Source: PCC-6802 sp943367755 (GTDB lineage: Bacteria > Cyanobacteriota > Cyanobacteriia > Pseudanabaenales > Pseudanabaenaceae). Taken from it: a stretch of DNA of 64,000 bases. Under the pieces are notes generated by a model. The model ran no database searches, was not told the DNA's origin, and saw only the letters and a list, made by a program, of their open reading frames with translations. Positions 1-6,487 of this stretch are shown piece by piece. Location: contig CALRKB020000014.1 in assembly GCA_943367755.1 (NCBI GenBank), positions 34,244 to 98,243 of the forward strand. The letters run 5' to 3'. The translations under genes were made by a program, and so were the position numbers. Each line of letters starts with the position of its first letter. Positions within the stretch are counted from its first letter, which is position 1.

Positions 1-423
1 TGATGCTAGCAAAATCCCGCCAGCGATCGCACATGCACTACTCGACCATTTGAGAATTTTAGCGAGTCTCTCTTTCTGGTGCGATCGCTTACGTCGGTTA
101 GTCTCTCGCTGCTTAAGTTCATTTACTCCCATAATTTGGCTCAGATCTTTGAGTCCGCCAAAGAGCATGATGATCGGAATTTGTGCTGTTGGGGGAAACG
201 ATCTCAACTTCTGTAAAACCTCGAAACAGTTGATCCCAGAAAGCATCGATCCCATCAGAATTAAGTCTGGCATGGTTTCTGCGGCCAGGGTCAGTCCGGC
301 TAGGCTATTATAGGCAGTCGCCACTTCAACGAGATTGCCACAAGTGTCGTCGATCAACTTTTTTGCCAATGATGCATCTGGATCGATCACCAAAATCTGC
401 TTTCGAATTGAGGTGGAATGCAT
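1..423 (-). CDS. Degenerate receiver-domain protein, 3' end outside window
   Basis: The first 141 residues of a minus-strand gene are visible; the frame stays open to the window edge. It reads as a CheY-like receiver: an early acidic pair in ILVIDPD, then PDLILMGSMLSG at the phosphorylation loop, then an IPIIML strand. In normal receivers the loop is DxxLPG with Asp at the position that is Gly here, so the phospho-acceptor appears lost. After the receiver come a basic stretch (RRKRSHQKER) and the start of a hydrophobic helix (WSSSACAIAGGILLAS), so the output is probably a membrane anchor and not a DNA-binding domain. Its ATG overlaps the stop of the upstream 77-aa gene as TAATG, so the two are probably co-translated. 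A pseudo-receiver used for protein binding is the likeliest role. Confidence 0.75.
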   Translation of the reverse strand, partial: MHSTSIRKQILVIDPDASLAKKLIDDTCGNLVEVATAYNSLAGLTLAAETMPDLILMGSMLSGINCFEVLQKLRSFPPTAQIPIIMLFGGLKDLSQIMGVNELKQRETNRRKRSHQKERLAKILKWSSSACAIAGGILLAS

Positions 424-656
424 TAGTCTTTGACTCCTAATATTGGATTTCGATCCAACGCAGTCGATTCACTTTTGTCAGATTTTGCCAACACAGCGAT
501 TCCAGCGATCGCTGTCCCTGCTAATCCCATTCCAGTCAAAAATTTTCCATTTTTGTCCGAATTCGTGACTAAGATGGTGACTCCAATAATTCCGCCAATT
601 GTTGCGATAAAGATAGGGATTAAGGAATGTATGAGTTTAGGAGTGATAGATTTCAT
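423..656 (-). CDS. Small two-helix membrane protein, paralog of 5006-5251
   Basis: This 77-aa protein has two predicted membrane helices, one around residues 11-31 (IPIFIATIGGIIGVTILV) and one around 43-57 (GMGLAGTAIAGIAVLA), with a polar tail. It closely matches the 81-aa product at 5006-5251, starting with the shared MKSITP and IPIF/TPIFIATIGGIIGV, and the DNA is alike too. It lies directly downstream of copy 1 of the iteron cassette and is coupled by TAATG to the receiver-like gene. No family name is recognised. A holin-like or bacteriocin-like membrane peptide is possible from size and glycine-rich helices, but that is only inference. Confidence 0.7.
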   Translation of the reverse strand: MKSITPKLIHSLIPIFIATIGGIIGVTILVTNSDKNGKFLTGMGLAGTAIAGIAVLAKSDKSESTALDRNPILGVKD

Positions 657-660
657 CAGG

Positions 661-845
661 TTTAACTTGCTCGAACTTCATATATTCATCAAACTCCACT
701 ACTAACTGAGTTCAAACCTGAGGATGACTGAATTGTTTCTGACTTGTGACTACTTTTGTTTTAACTTTTACCGTGTAAGATTGGGACATTGGTTATGAGA
801 GGCTACATACCTAGATCTCTCACCTCGGCACCAAAAATTTTGAGA
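661..845 (+). promoter_or_regulatory. Iteron regulatory cassette, copy 1
   Basis: The cassette contains the conserved core with palindrome AACTGAGTT, then three 8-mers at exact 11-bp spacing (CTGAATTG 728, CTGACTTG 739, CTACTTTT 750), then a -10-like TAAGAT at 776-781, 18 bp after the third iteron. The third iteron therefore sits where a -35 box would be. Direct repeats with 11-bp period are typical of OmpR/PhoB-type regulators. Downstream, GAGAGG followed by ATACCTAGATCTCTCACC aligns with the RBS and start of the ATPase gene at 11432, but the ATG is ATA. The 77-aa gene begins just to the left on the minus strand. Confidence 0.65.
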
Positions 846-891
846 AGACGATCGCCGCTAAGATTTGGTTATATGCAACCTACAAGTAAGA

Positions 892-985
892 GATCGCACT
901 CTTGAGAACAGACATCGCACCCTGATTAAGCTTCATCCATGAGCGATCGCACTTTTAACACAGTCCCTACAAGATTAGTGATTGC
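892..985. repeat. HIP1-bounded intergenic repeat, unit A
   Basis: This segment shares ordered blocks with two units at 1699-1857: GATCGCACTCTTGAGAACAG, then a GCACCCT(T/G)AT block, then ATGAGCGATCGC, then AGTC(C/T)CTACAA. Units are 80-95 bp long and delimited by GCGATCGC or decayed versions of it. The rest of 657-1116 up to the next gene holds cassette copy 1 and nothing that looks like a gene. Confidence 0.5.
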
Positions 986-1116
986 CCTAGTACCGCTGTG
1001 CGGAATTCACTCATTCAAAATTCAAAAAGCTTACTTCATAGAATTTTCAATGATGCTGTAGACTGAAGGGCTTCCTGGAGGGTATGGTTGCTTTATTTAC
1101 GCGCCCCATGTACTAG

Positions 1117-1398
1117 CTAATATACCTCATCATGAGATCCCAAATTTATAAGTAATATCGCTTCTTCTATATCTTCAGGATTTTCCACAAATTCAAACAA
1201 AAGACGATAACTATAATCAATTGAACATGACCAGATATTTGATAAATCGCCTTTAAGCTTGTGGGTGTGTAAGCTAGGATGAAAGGGATCTTCGGCTAAT
1301 TGGCGTAATGTTTGTTCAATTAGCGGTCTAAGATTCGGGTTTTTACGGATTAGACGTTTAAAAGCACGAAGGGATTTGGGTGTCCAACCGATTTTCAT
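1117..1398 (-). CDS. RelE/ParE-superfamily mRNA-interferase-type toxin
   Basis: The 93-aa product has the RelE-fold look: a basic helical N-terminus (SLRAFKRLIRKNPNLRPLI), a mid segment LHTHKLKGDLSNIWSCSIDYSYRLLFEF and a C-terminal strand ILLINLGSHDEVY. The KLKG...SIDYSYR(L/I)LF arrangement and terminal GSHDEVY are characteristic of YafQ/RelE-type toxins that cleave mRNA on the ribosome. Its ATG overlaps the stop of the 71-aa gene upstream (ATGA, 1395-1398), the usual antitoxin-then-toxin order. Length is normal for the family. Confidence 0.8.
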   Translation of the reverse strand: MKIGWTPKSLRAFKRLIRKNPNLRPLIEQTLRQLAEDPFHPSLHTHKLKGDLSNIWSCSIDYSYRLLFEFVENPEDIEEAILLINLGSHDEVY

Positions 1399-1610
1399 GG
1401 TTGATCTAATTGTGCTAAGAATTGATCAACTGAGCCAAATTTTACGTTTCCTTCAGCAAATTCTTGTTTGATTGCGCTAACTTCTTGGTATAAGTTAGTT
1501 CGTCGCCGTTCTTGTAATCGTTTTTGCAGGATATCGAGCAAGATTTCTTGATCTTCTAAGGGTAAACTTTCTACTGATTCAATGGCTTGCTGAAATGCTG
1601 ATGTTTTCAT
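1395..1610 (-). CDS. Antitoxin partner of the RelE-type toxin
   Basis: The 71-aa acidic helical protein contains SVESLPLEDQEILLDILQKRLQ, a motif common in cyanobacterial antitoxins paired with RelE/ParE toxins (LP.EDQE.L.DI...RL.E.RR). The rest (YQEVSAIKQEFAEGNVKFGS) resembles the toxin-wrapping tail. It is the first gene of a two-gene operon and overlaps the toxin start by 4 bp. The start was chosen because MKTSAF lies at the beginning of the conserved region. Autoregulation of the operon is expected for such pairs, but no operator was identified. Confidence 0.75.
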   Translation of the reverse strand: MKTSAFQQAIESVESLPLEDQEILLDILQKRLQERRRTNLYQEVSAIKQEFAEGNVKFGSVDQFLAQLDQP

Positions 1611-1655
1611 CGCTTTCTTGGTGGTTTGAATTTGCTTACCATTTTATCTTTATTT

Positions 1656-1686
1656 GTTGGGTTTCGTTGCCTTTCCTCAACCCAAC
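1656..1686. repeat. REP-like palindromic element
   Basis: GTTGGGTT (1656-1663) is followed by a short spacer and AACCCAAC (1679-1686), a perfect 8-bp inverted repeat. A partner carrying the same words in reverse order (GAGGTAACGAAACCCAACCT) lies at about 2567-2590, next to the second toxin-antitoxin pair. Such GTTGGGTTTCGTT palindromes are common interspersed elements in cyanobacterial genomes. Confidence 0.5.
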
Positions 1687-1698
1687 CTTGTAGATTGA

Positions 1699-1857
1699 GC
1701 GATCGCACCCTTATCAACCGTCCTACATGAGCGATCTCATTCCTTTCAACGCAGTCTCTACAAAATTAGCGATCGCACTCTTGAGAACAGACATTGCACC
1801 CTTATCAACCTTCCTATGAGCGATCGCCCTGTAACCCAGTCTCTACAAAAATCGCAT
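1699..1857. repeat. HIP1-bounded intergenic repeats, units B and C
   Basis: Two head-to-tail units share blocks with the segment at 892-985. Unit B (about 1699-1779) runs from GAGCGATCGCACCCTTATCA to the TCTCTACAAAATTAGCGATC join. Unit C (about 1769-1857) runs from GCGATCGCACTCTTGAGAAC through CCTATGAGCGATCGCC to CAGTCTCTACAAAAATCGC. They fill the 322-bp gap between the two toxin-antitoxin operons; no gene was seen there. Confidence 0.5.
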
Positions 1858-1932
1858 TTAGACGAACGAATATCGTAAGCTCATCAATCATCATTCATGG
1901 GCGATCGCACTATAAGAACTGTAGAGTCATCC

Positions 1933-2271
1933 TTAAGAGCATAGGATACGACACAAAATATCTGCGACTGAGGCTTGAGTCTCTGATGTGAGAGATCCTA
2001 ACTCACGCCGAATCAGGGATTGACGGAGGGTTACCAGATGATCGAGACGTAAGGTTGATGCTTGCCGAAGACCACTATTAACGAAGTCTAGATGTTCCGG
2101 TTGCAGAATAATATCTGTGTTGAGAGGTGCTTCAGGAATGCGACTGGTGATGAGTGCGAAAATGATGTGCTGATAAGTGCCGATCGCATCTGTTAAACAG
2201 TAGGCGGGACGGACTTTGCTGGAAGATAGATCGTCAAAGGGAAACTGAATCAGAACAACCTTACCCTTCAT
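1933..2271 (-). CDS. PemK/MazF-family endoribonuclease toxin
   Basis: The 112-aa product starts KGKVVLIQFPFDDLSSSKVRPA, which is the PemK/MazF signature (G.(V/I).....F(P)F.D.S..K.RPA). It then has a (I/V)I.ALITSR strand and LRLDHLVTLRQSLI, the conserved Lx.D.L.TL region. MazF-type toxins cut single-stranded RNA at short motifs. Its ATG lies 11 bp inside the antitoxin gene, so translation is probably coupled. Length and order match the family. Confidence 0.85.
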   Translation of the reverse strand: MKGKVVLIQFPFDDLSSSKVRPAYCLTDAIGTYQHIIFALITSRIPEAPLNTDIILQPEHLDFVNSGLRQASTLRLDHLVTLRQSLIRRELGSLTSETQASVADILCRILCS

Positions 2272-2503
2272 AGTTTACGGGTTGCCCATCTTCGAGAGTA
2301 TAAATGTTTTCTTCTGGATCGTGCAGGAAAGCGAAACTAGGGTTGGTTGAGATCGCACCTAACCAAGTTTGCTCGTTGAGATCGTCCTCTTCTGGTATCA
2401 ACAGGATAACGCGCACACGACTGGGTTTGTCTTGGGGGAGGGGACAATCGAGCTGGATTTGGCCTTGTGTATTTAAGATACCTGTGGTTTCGATCGCGCG
2501 CAT
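2261..2503 (-). CDS. Antitoxin partner of the PemK/MazF toxin
   Basis: The 80-aa protein begins MRAIETTGILNTQGQIQLD, an AbrB/MazE-like N-terminal strand pattern often seen in cyanobacterial antitoxins (TG.(I/L)...G.I.LD.PLP). The acidic C-terminus (IPEEDDLNEQTW) should neutralise the toxin. The ATG at 2503 was preferred over a farther non-ATG start because conservation begins with MRAIE. It overlaps the toxin by 11 bp. Confidence 0.7.
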   Translation of the reverse strand: MRAIETTGILNTQGQIQLDCPLPQDKPSRVRVILLIPEEDDLNEQTWLGAISTNPSFAFLHDPEENIYTLEDGQPVNYEG

Positions 2504-2638
2504 GGTTGCAGACGGAAAGAGTAGTTTAATTTCATCGTAACACCTAAGAACCAAAGATAGTGTTGAGTTGAGGTAACGAAACCCAACCTACAAAGATCTG
2601 CGATCGCACTAATGTGGTTTAGTCAAATGCACGATCGA

Positions 2639-2995
2639 TTACTGCCGAATGAATCCTAAATAACGCCACGGGGAGTTATATGAGAGGATTAAACCTTCAT
2701 CGGTTACACTGTATTCTCGCACTTGTTCTAGTGCCTGAAAATAGTTGCTCTCCTGTGTGAGTATCTCTTCACTACCCGCTATTTTTGTAAGGGTTATCTT
2801 CTCAATCTTGATTTTGCCAGAAGTTCGATCTGGTGATTCAACTGTGTAACTAGTACTGTATTGATTGATGCCTCCACTGCCACTAAGCTTGCCATCCTTA
2901 AATTCGGCGCTAATTTTGGTGTTTGGTAGAAGCGGGGGACCCACACCTGCTTTAAGTATCCAACTTCCTTCTAGGTTTGCATTTGTAGTAGTCAT
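2639..2995 (-). CDS. META-domain (HslJ-like) protein
   Basis: The 118-aa protein shows the META domain pattern: an N-terminal LEGSWIL strand, FKDGKLSGSGGINQYSTSYTV in the centre (the conserved G.GG.N.Y.. loop), KIKIEKITLTKIAG, then EILTQESNYFQALEQV (usually M.C....E..Y..AL), and a final strand ending in the C-terminus. Family members are often exported or surface lipoproteins linked to stress or motility; no signal peptide is visible here, so it may be cytoplasmic. Upstream lies a minus-strand 250-aa gene of unknown function. Confidence 0.75.
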   Translation of the reverse strand: MTTTNANLEGSWILKAGVGPPLLPNTKISAEFKDGKLSGSGGINQYSTSYTVESPDRTSGKIKIEKITLTKIAGSEEILTQESNYFQALEQVREYSVTDEGLILSYNSPWRYLGFIRQ

Positions 2996-3123
2996 GAATG
3001 TGTTCCTTAGAGATTTGAGAGTGCGTTACACTTCGTTATCGGACTCTACGAAAGCGGCGATCGCACTGTATCAAGGCATAAGCCAGAGTCAGTCAAGAAT
3101 TCCAGCTTTAGAACGTATCGATC

Positions 3124-3876
3124 CTACGTACTAAAGTTTTGTGTTATGTCGATTTTCTCTCCTGTAATCCCATCAAAGTAAACTGTCCATTTCCCTTTCC
3201 CAACGCCGACCATATAAGCAAGATGAAATATTAACTTGTCATCATCTAACTTCGGATAAACAACCAAATTTCTGTCTTCAATTTCTTCAATATCTGCACG
3301 CTGTGTAACCTTATAAATCTGCTCATCACCACTAAAGTCAGAGTAGGAAAATTCACGCCCAATTAGTTGCTCAATCAAAATTTCTGGTTCAATACTCCCC
3401 TGTGCAGGTAAATCAACCAGAGGAATTAAGTTCCTTCTCATCGCCAATAATTTTCCATCTTTGCCTAATATAAAAGACAACCTTCCATAATTATTGGAAA
3501 TTGAGAAGGGATAATTGGTCTGCTTATAAAAGGCACGGTAGAAGCTCCCACAAACTCCACCATCAAAACTATCAAGTATAATGTCTTCGATATTCAGTAG
3601 GTTATCGTAAAAGTCTCCATAAAGTACAGCACGTAGATTAACAGTGAAGTTCTGCAAAATCTCTTTTGCTTTAATTCCATCTAATATGCTGCCTGTGGAG
3701 TTGAGGACAATGCGATCGGCAAGATCCTTTGGTAGCTCTCGCGGTGTATACAGAATTGGTTCAAAGTCAGGTTCGACTTCGGGCAAGTTATACTCCTTGA
3801 GAAAGAGTTGCCAAGCTTTTTCGGATGCTTGCTGGCGTATTGGGTTTGCTTCAAGAATTGGTGGATAATTTTTCAT
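3124..3876 (-). CDS. Uncharacterised 250-aa protein with a PepSY-like C-terminus
   Basis: No family is recognised with certainty. The protein has no signal peptide or membrane helix. The middle is mixed alpha/beta with aromatic patches (GGVCGSFYRAFYKQ). The last 40 residues, LAYMVGVGKGKWTVYFDGITGEKI, resemble the end of a PepSY/FTP-type domain, where a VYxDxxTGE turn follows two strands. It lies between the META protein and the pentapeptide-repeat protein, all on the minus strand with short gaps, and may share their transcription. The RBS is weak. Confidence 0.6.
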   Translation of the reverse strand: MKNYPPILEANPIRQQASEKAWQLFLKEYNLPEVEPDFEPILYTPRELPKDLADRIVLNSTGSILDGIKAKEILQNFTVNLRAVLYGDFYDNLLNIEDIILDSFDGGVCGSFYRAFYKQTNYPFSISNNYGRLSFILGKDGKLLAMRRNLIPLVDLPAQGSIEPEILIEQLIGREFSYSDFSGDEQIYKVTQRADIEEIEDRNLVVYPKLDDDKLIFHLAYMVGVGKGKWTVYFDGITGEKIDITQNFST

Positions 3877-3915
3877 CTTTTTCCTGTAAGGTAATAGGAG
3901 TTTAGGATTTACTGT

Positions 3916-4884
3916 TCAGGGGGAGGGACAAGGCTTAAACTTATCGTTAATTTCTCCTTTGTCGGTTGTTGGGTGGGACTCATCTTCAGCCATAGCTATC
4001 ATATTGGCTTCATCTGGGTTAAAATTAGGAGGGAAATAGCGGCCACTTGTCCCCTTAACGTAACAGGCATGTTCCAATTTTCCTTTGCTCAGTTCTTCCG
4101 CTTTACTAAGATCGGCGAAGCGTAGATCGGCGTTTCTTAGAGTAGCTTTAGATAGATTAGCTTCGGTCAGATCGGCGTTCCTTAGAATAGCTTTAGATAG
4201 ATTAGCTTCGGTGAGATCGGCATTTATTAGACGGGTTCTAGACAAATTAGCTTCGGTGAGATCGGTTTTTTTAAAGTTACCCTTGTTTATCCAAGCTCCT
4301 TCTAGGTCGATCTTATACAGCCATGCATCCTTCAGCACAACTTTAGTAAGATCGGCTCCCGACAAATCTATTATTGGCTTTAGCTTTACATCAAAAGAAG
4401 GACCACCTATTAGCTTAGCCTCAAACAAATAGCGGATGAGAAACCCCTTGAGTTCACCCTTGTCAACCCCATCTTTATCAGGGACATTAAGTCGGCGCAA
4501 AGCTATTAGTGTTAGTCCCTGAGCTGCAATTTTTGCATCCTCTGGATTAATCTTGACATTTTTCACATCTTGGGGATCGGTAATGACTTGTCCCCTTAAA
4601 TTGTGGTCCGTCACAAGTAACGAAATGCTTTTGGCATAATCTGTTAGAACTGTCTCTTTGGTTTCAGTTGCTTTGTCTGCACTGTCAGAATCCTGTCGCT
4701 TGTTCGTGATAACAAACTGAGACCAAGTAAAAAGCAGTCCAAATAAAGTAAGAATAAGAGGAAGCAAAATTGCTTCTGTCAAATCAAACCAGGTTTTTCT
4801 GCTAGGTTCATCGGACCTACCTAGCGTAGAGCTAGCTGCTGTTCCATTTTGGATCGATTTTACGTTTTGTGAGATGGTTGACAT
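3916..4884 (-). CDS. Membrane-anchored pentapeptide-repeat protein
   Basis: The 322-aa protein has one membrane helix near residues 38-58 (ILLPLILTLFGLLFTWSQFVI), a helical soluble middle and a pentapeptide-repeat block near residues 165-270 with the A(D/N)LxxA pattern. Inside this block the DNA repeats with a 45-bp period (about 4124-4258), each unit coding for ADLTEANLSKAxLRN, so it is a coding minisatellite. The C-terminal tail is polar and ends in PCPSP. A strong RBS (AAGGAGG) precedes the ATG at 4884. Pentapeptide beta-helices usually bind proteins or mimic DNA; the target here is unknown. Confidence 0.85.
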   Translation of the reverse strand: MSTISQNVKSIQNGTAASSTLGRSDEPSRKTWFDLTEAILLPLILTLFGLLFTWSQFVITNKRQDSDSADKATETKETVLTDYAKSISLLVTDHNLRGQVITDPQDVKNVKINPEDAKIAAQGLTLIALRRLNVPDKDGVDKGELKGFLIRYLFEAKLIGGPSFDVKLKPIIDLSGADLTKVVLKDAWLYKIDLEGAWINKGNFKKTDLTEANLSRTRLINADLTEANLSKAILRNADLTEANLSKATLRNADLRFADLSKAEELSKGKLEHACYVKGTSGRYFPPNFNPDEANMIAMAEDESHPTTDKGEINDKFKPCPSP

Positions 4885-5005
4885 TTCTTTTTCCTCCTTG
4901 AGGTTTTATTTAAAAGTGAAACTCAGTATTGTTGTGAGTAATGTCTGCTTCATGTGTAGAGACTTTGCATAGAAAATCATCGCCTGAACTTGATGGGGAG
5001 GCTTG

Positions 5006-5251
5006 CTAAACCACTTTGTTTTGGATTCCAGGTTTTGGATTTTGCTCCGAAACAGTCGATTCATTTTTGCCAGATTGTGCCAATCCAGCAGCTCCAGCGA
5101 TCGCTGTCCCAGCTAACCCTATTCCAGCCGACCATTTTCCTGGATCGTTGGCAGAAGGCGTGACTAAGACTGCTACACCAATAATTCCGCCAATTGTTGC
5201 AATAAAGATAGGGGTTAAGGAGCTTATGAGTTCAGGAGTGATAGATTTCAT
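5006..5251 (-). CDS. Small two-helix membrane protein, paralog of 423-656
   Basis: This 81-aa protein shares MKSITP, LxxSLxPIFIATIGGIIGV and AGxGLAGTAIAG with the 77-aa protein at 423-656, so a gene duplication is clear from both protein and DNA. Two glycine-rich membrane helices are predicted, near residues 11-30 and 42-60, separated by a polar loop (TPSANDPGKW). The function is unknown. Unlike its paralog it has no iteron cassette directly upstream; the nearest copy lies beyond the next small gene, at 5745. Confidence 0.7.
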   Translation of the reverse strand: MKSITPELISSLTPIFIATIGGIIGVAVLVTPSANDPGKWSAGIGLAGTAIAGAAGLAQSGKNESTVSEQNPKPGIQNKVV

Positions 5252-5395
5252 ATTTGGTAATCCTTTATGTAAGGTTTGCGAGATGTTTCAGAACTCGATC
5301 TTAGAATTTAAGAAGGAACCGTATACTAGTTTTTTTATCAGTTTTCTTGGATAATATCTTGTGATTTCATGATTCTTGCTACTCCGTAGATGAAA

Positions 5396-5554
5396 TTAAG
5401 AGGGAATCTCTCTGAAGCTAAGTACGATAACATCCTGGTTAAAGACAAACTCGCTGTAATTGACAATGTCATCGATTCCTAGCCAGTTGAAGCAAATCTC
5501 AGTTGCTAACCAAAAGGTGGCGGTCAGTAGTAATTTCTTCCATCGCACTTTCAT
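5396..5554 (-). CDS. Small single-pass membrane protein, 52 aa
   Basis: The start is ATG 5554 because TGGAGG lies at a good distance upstream; a longer reading would lack an RBS. The peptide MKVRWKKLLLTATFWLATEI has a basic N-terminus and one hydrophobic helix, then a polar tail ending in FREIPS. The helix could be a signal anchor. It is the gene closest to iteron cassette copy 2. No family is recognised. Size, context and RBS support it as real, but conservation cannot be judged from sequence alone. Confidence 0.5.
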   Translation of the reverse strand: MKVRWKKLLLTATFWLATEICFNWLGIDDIVNYSEFVFNQDVIVLSFREIPS

Positions 5555-5719
5555 TTTTTTAACCTCCAGGGATGAGAAATTAGTCCTAATTAAAGAGAGG
5601 CAGACTCCCTTGAATTGGAGACATTTACAATTTCGGATGCGAGGGCTACTAATACCTCCCACTCTTTGTATCGAGTCAAGAGTTGGTCACCGAACTTTGA
5701 AAGCCACCGACTCCTAGCC

Positions 5720-5945
5720 GAGAAATTGAGTTTTGTTGAACATTAGATTTAACTTGCTCGAACTTCATATATTCATCAAACTCCACTACTAACTGAGTTC
5801 AAACCTGAGATTTACTGACTTCTTTCTGACTTGCAACTACTTTTGTTTTGACTTTTACCGTGTAAGATTAGGACATTGGTTATGAGAGGCTCATGCCTAT
5901 GTCTCTCATCTCTGCACAAGAATTTTGAGAAGGCGATGGAAAATT
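5720..5945 (+). promoter_or_regulatory. Iteron regulatory cassette, copy 2
   Basis: This is nearly identical to copy 1 for about 200 bp. Iterons are CTGACTTC 5815, CTGACTTG 5826 and CTACTTTT 5837, 11 bp apart, followed after 18 bp by TAAGAT (5863-5868). The AACTGAGTT palindrome is kept. Rightwards, GAGAGG and ATGCCTATGTCTCTCATC match the RBS and first codons of the HTH-ATPase gene but run into no long frame. The left edge (5720-5741) holds the 22-bp word GAGAAATTGAGTTTTGTTGA-AC that is also found before the CAP and LysM genes. Confidence 0.65.
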
Positions 5946-6100
5946 AGATGGTGCGTTACTTATGCTGAATGAGCTGCAGCGATCGTACTAATGTGTCTTC
6001 ACGACAAATAAAAAGTCACTGTACAGCTTCTTTGCCGAGGTGGCAGCCGAGCCGACGTTACTGAATGAGCAGGTCAAGGCGATCATGAACCCGCGCCCGA

Positions 6101-6126
6101 GCGAACCGGCCGCCCGGCCGGTTCGC
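6101..6126. repeat. Perfect 12-bp inverted repeat in a GC-rich block
   Basis: The arms GCGAACCGGCCG (6101-6112) and CGGCCGGTTCGC (6115-6126) are perfect complements around a 2-nt loop. They sit in a block (about 6030-6160) far richer in G and C than the surrounding DNA, 40 nt after the stop of the Cys-rich peptide gene on its strand. There is no U-run after the hairpin, so it is not a standard intrinsic terminator. It may be the end of a mobile element or a recombination hairpin. The rest of 5946-6166 holds no convincing gene. Confidence 0.55.
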
Positions 6127-6166
6127 GGAGTGGAAATGTCAACAGCCCCTAGAGCCGTTGGATTTC

Positions 6167-6352
6167 CTATCCGTTTACGCACTCACAGCTCTGGAAGCCG
6201 GTGTCAACACAGTGCCTACCTGACCCACAGTTGACCACGTTAGCCCCAAACGGACAGTAGAATAGAGGCTTCACGCCGTTAGACCCGTCCAGCGAATTGT
6301 AAATGGAACTCACTTTTCTGTTAATCGGTTGAGCTTGGATTGGAAGTTTCAT
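6167..6352 (-). CDS. Candidate RiPP precursor with cyanobactin-like leader and five Cys
   Basis: The 61-aa peptide has a good RBS (GGAG 8 nt before the ATG). Its N-terminus MKLPIQAQPINRKVSS resembles the conserved start of cyanobactin precursor leaders as I recall it (LPQQGQPVIR): Leu-Pro, the two Gln, the following Pro and the Arg coincide. After a Gly/Asn/Asp-rich hinge (LDGSNGVKP) comes a Cys-rich C-terminal half with Cys at 33, 42, 48, 56 and 58 plus Ser/Thr, suited to heterocyclisation or disulfide formation. It lies 135 bp downstream of, and on the same strand as, the PatA/PatG-type protease gene. Precursor identity is inferred from size, leader and context; the actual modification is unknown. 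Confidence 0.6.
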   Translation of the reverse strand: MKLPIQAQPINRKVSSIYNSLDGSNGVKPLFYCPFGANVVNCGSGRHCVDTGFQSCECVNG

Positions 6353-6487
6353 GATTGTTTCTCCGTGTTTTAGTATTGAGTGTTCGTTCTGCGAGGTACA
6401 ATCGGGGAAAGCCCTCCCTCACAGGTCAAGTCGTGTCCTATAACGGGCAGACACAGCCGGGAAGAAATTAGCTGAAGCAGAATACTG

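Noticed and set aside
725..757. The 11-bp iterons as a small CRISPR-like array or replication origin
   Set aside because: Only three short repeats with 3-bp spacers; five dispersed copies before genes fit promoter elements much better.
4124..4258. 45-bp tandem repeats as a non-coding satellite
   Set aside because: They stay in frame and code for pentapeptide-repeat units, so they belong to the protein.
5988..6234. Two overlapping 64-codon frames on opposite strands in the GC-rich block
   Set aside because: Both lie over the 26-nt hairpin, have no RBS and overlap the better supported Cys-rich peptide; the block is better seen as foreign or structural DNA.
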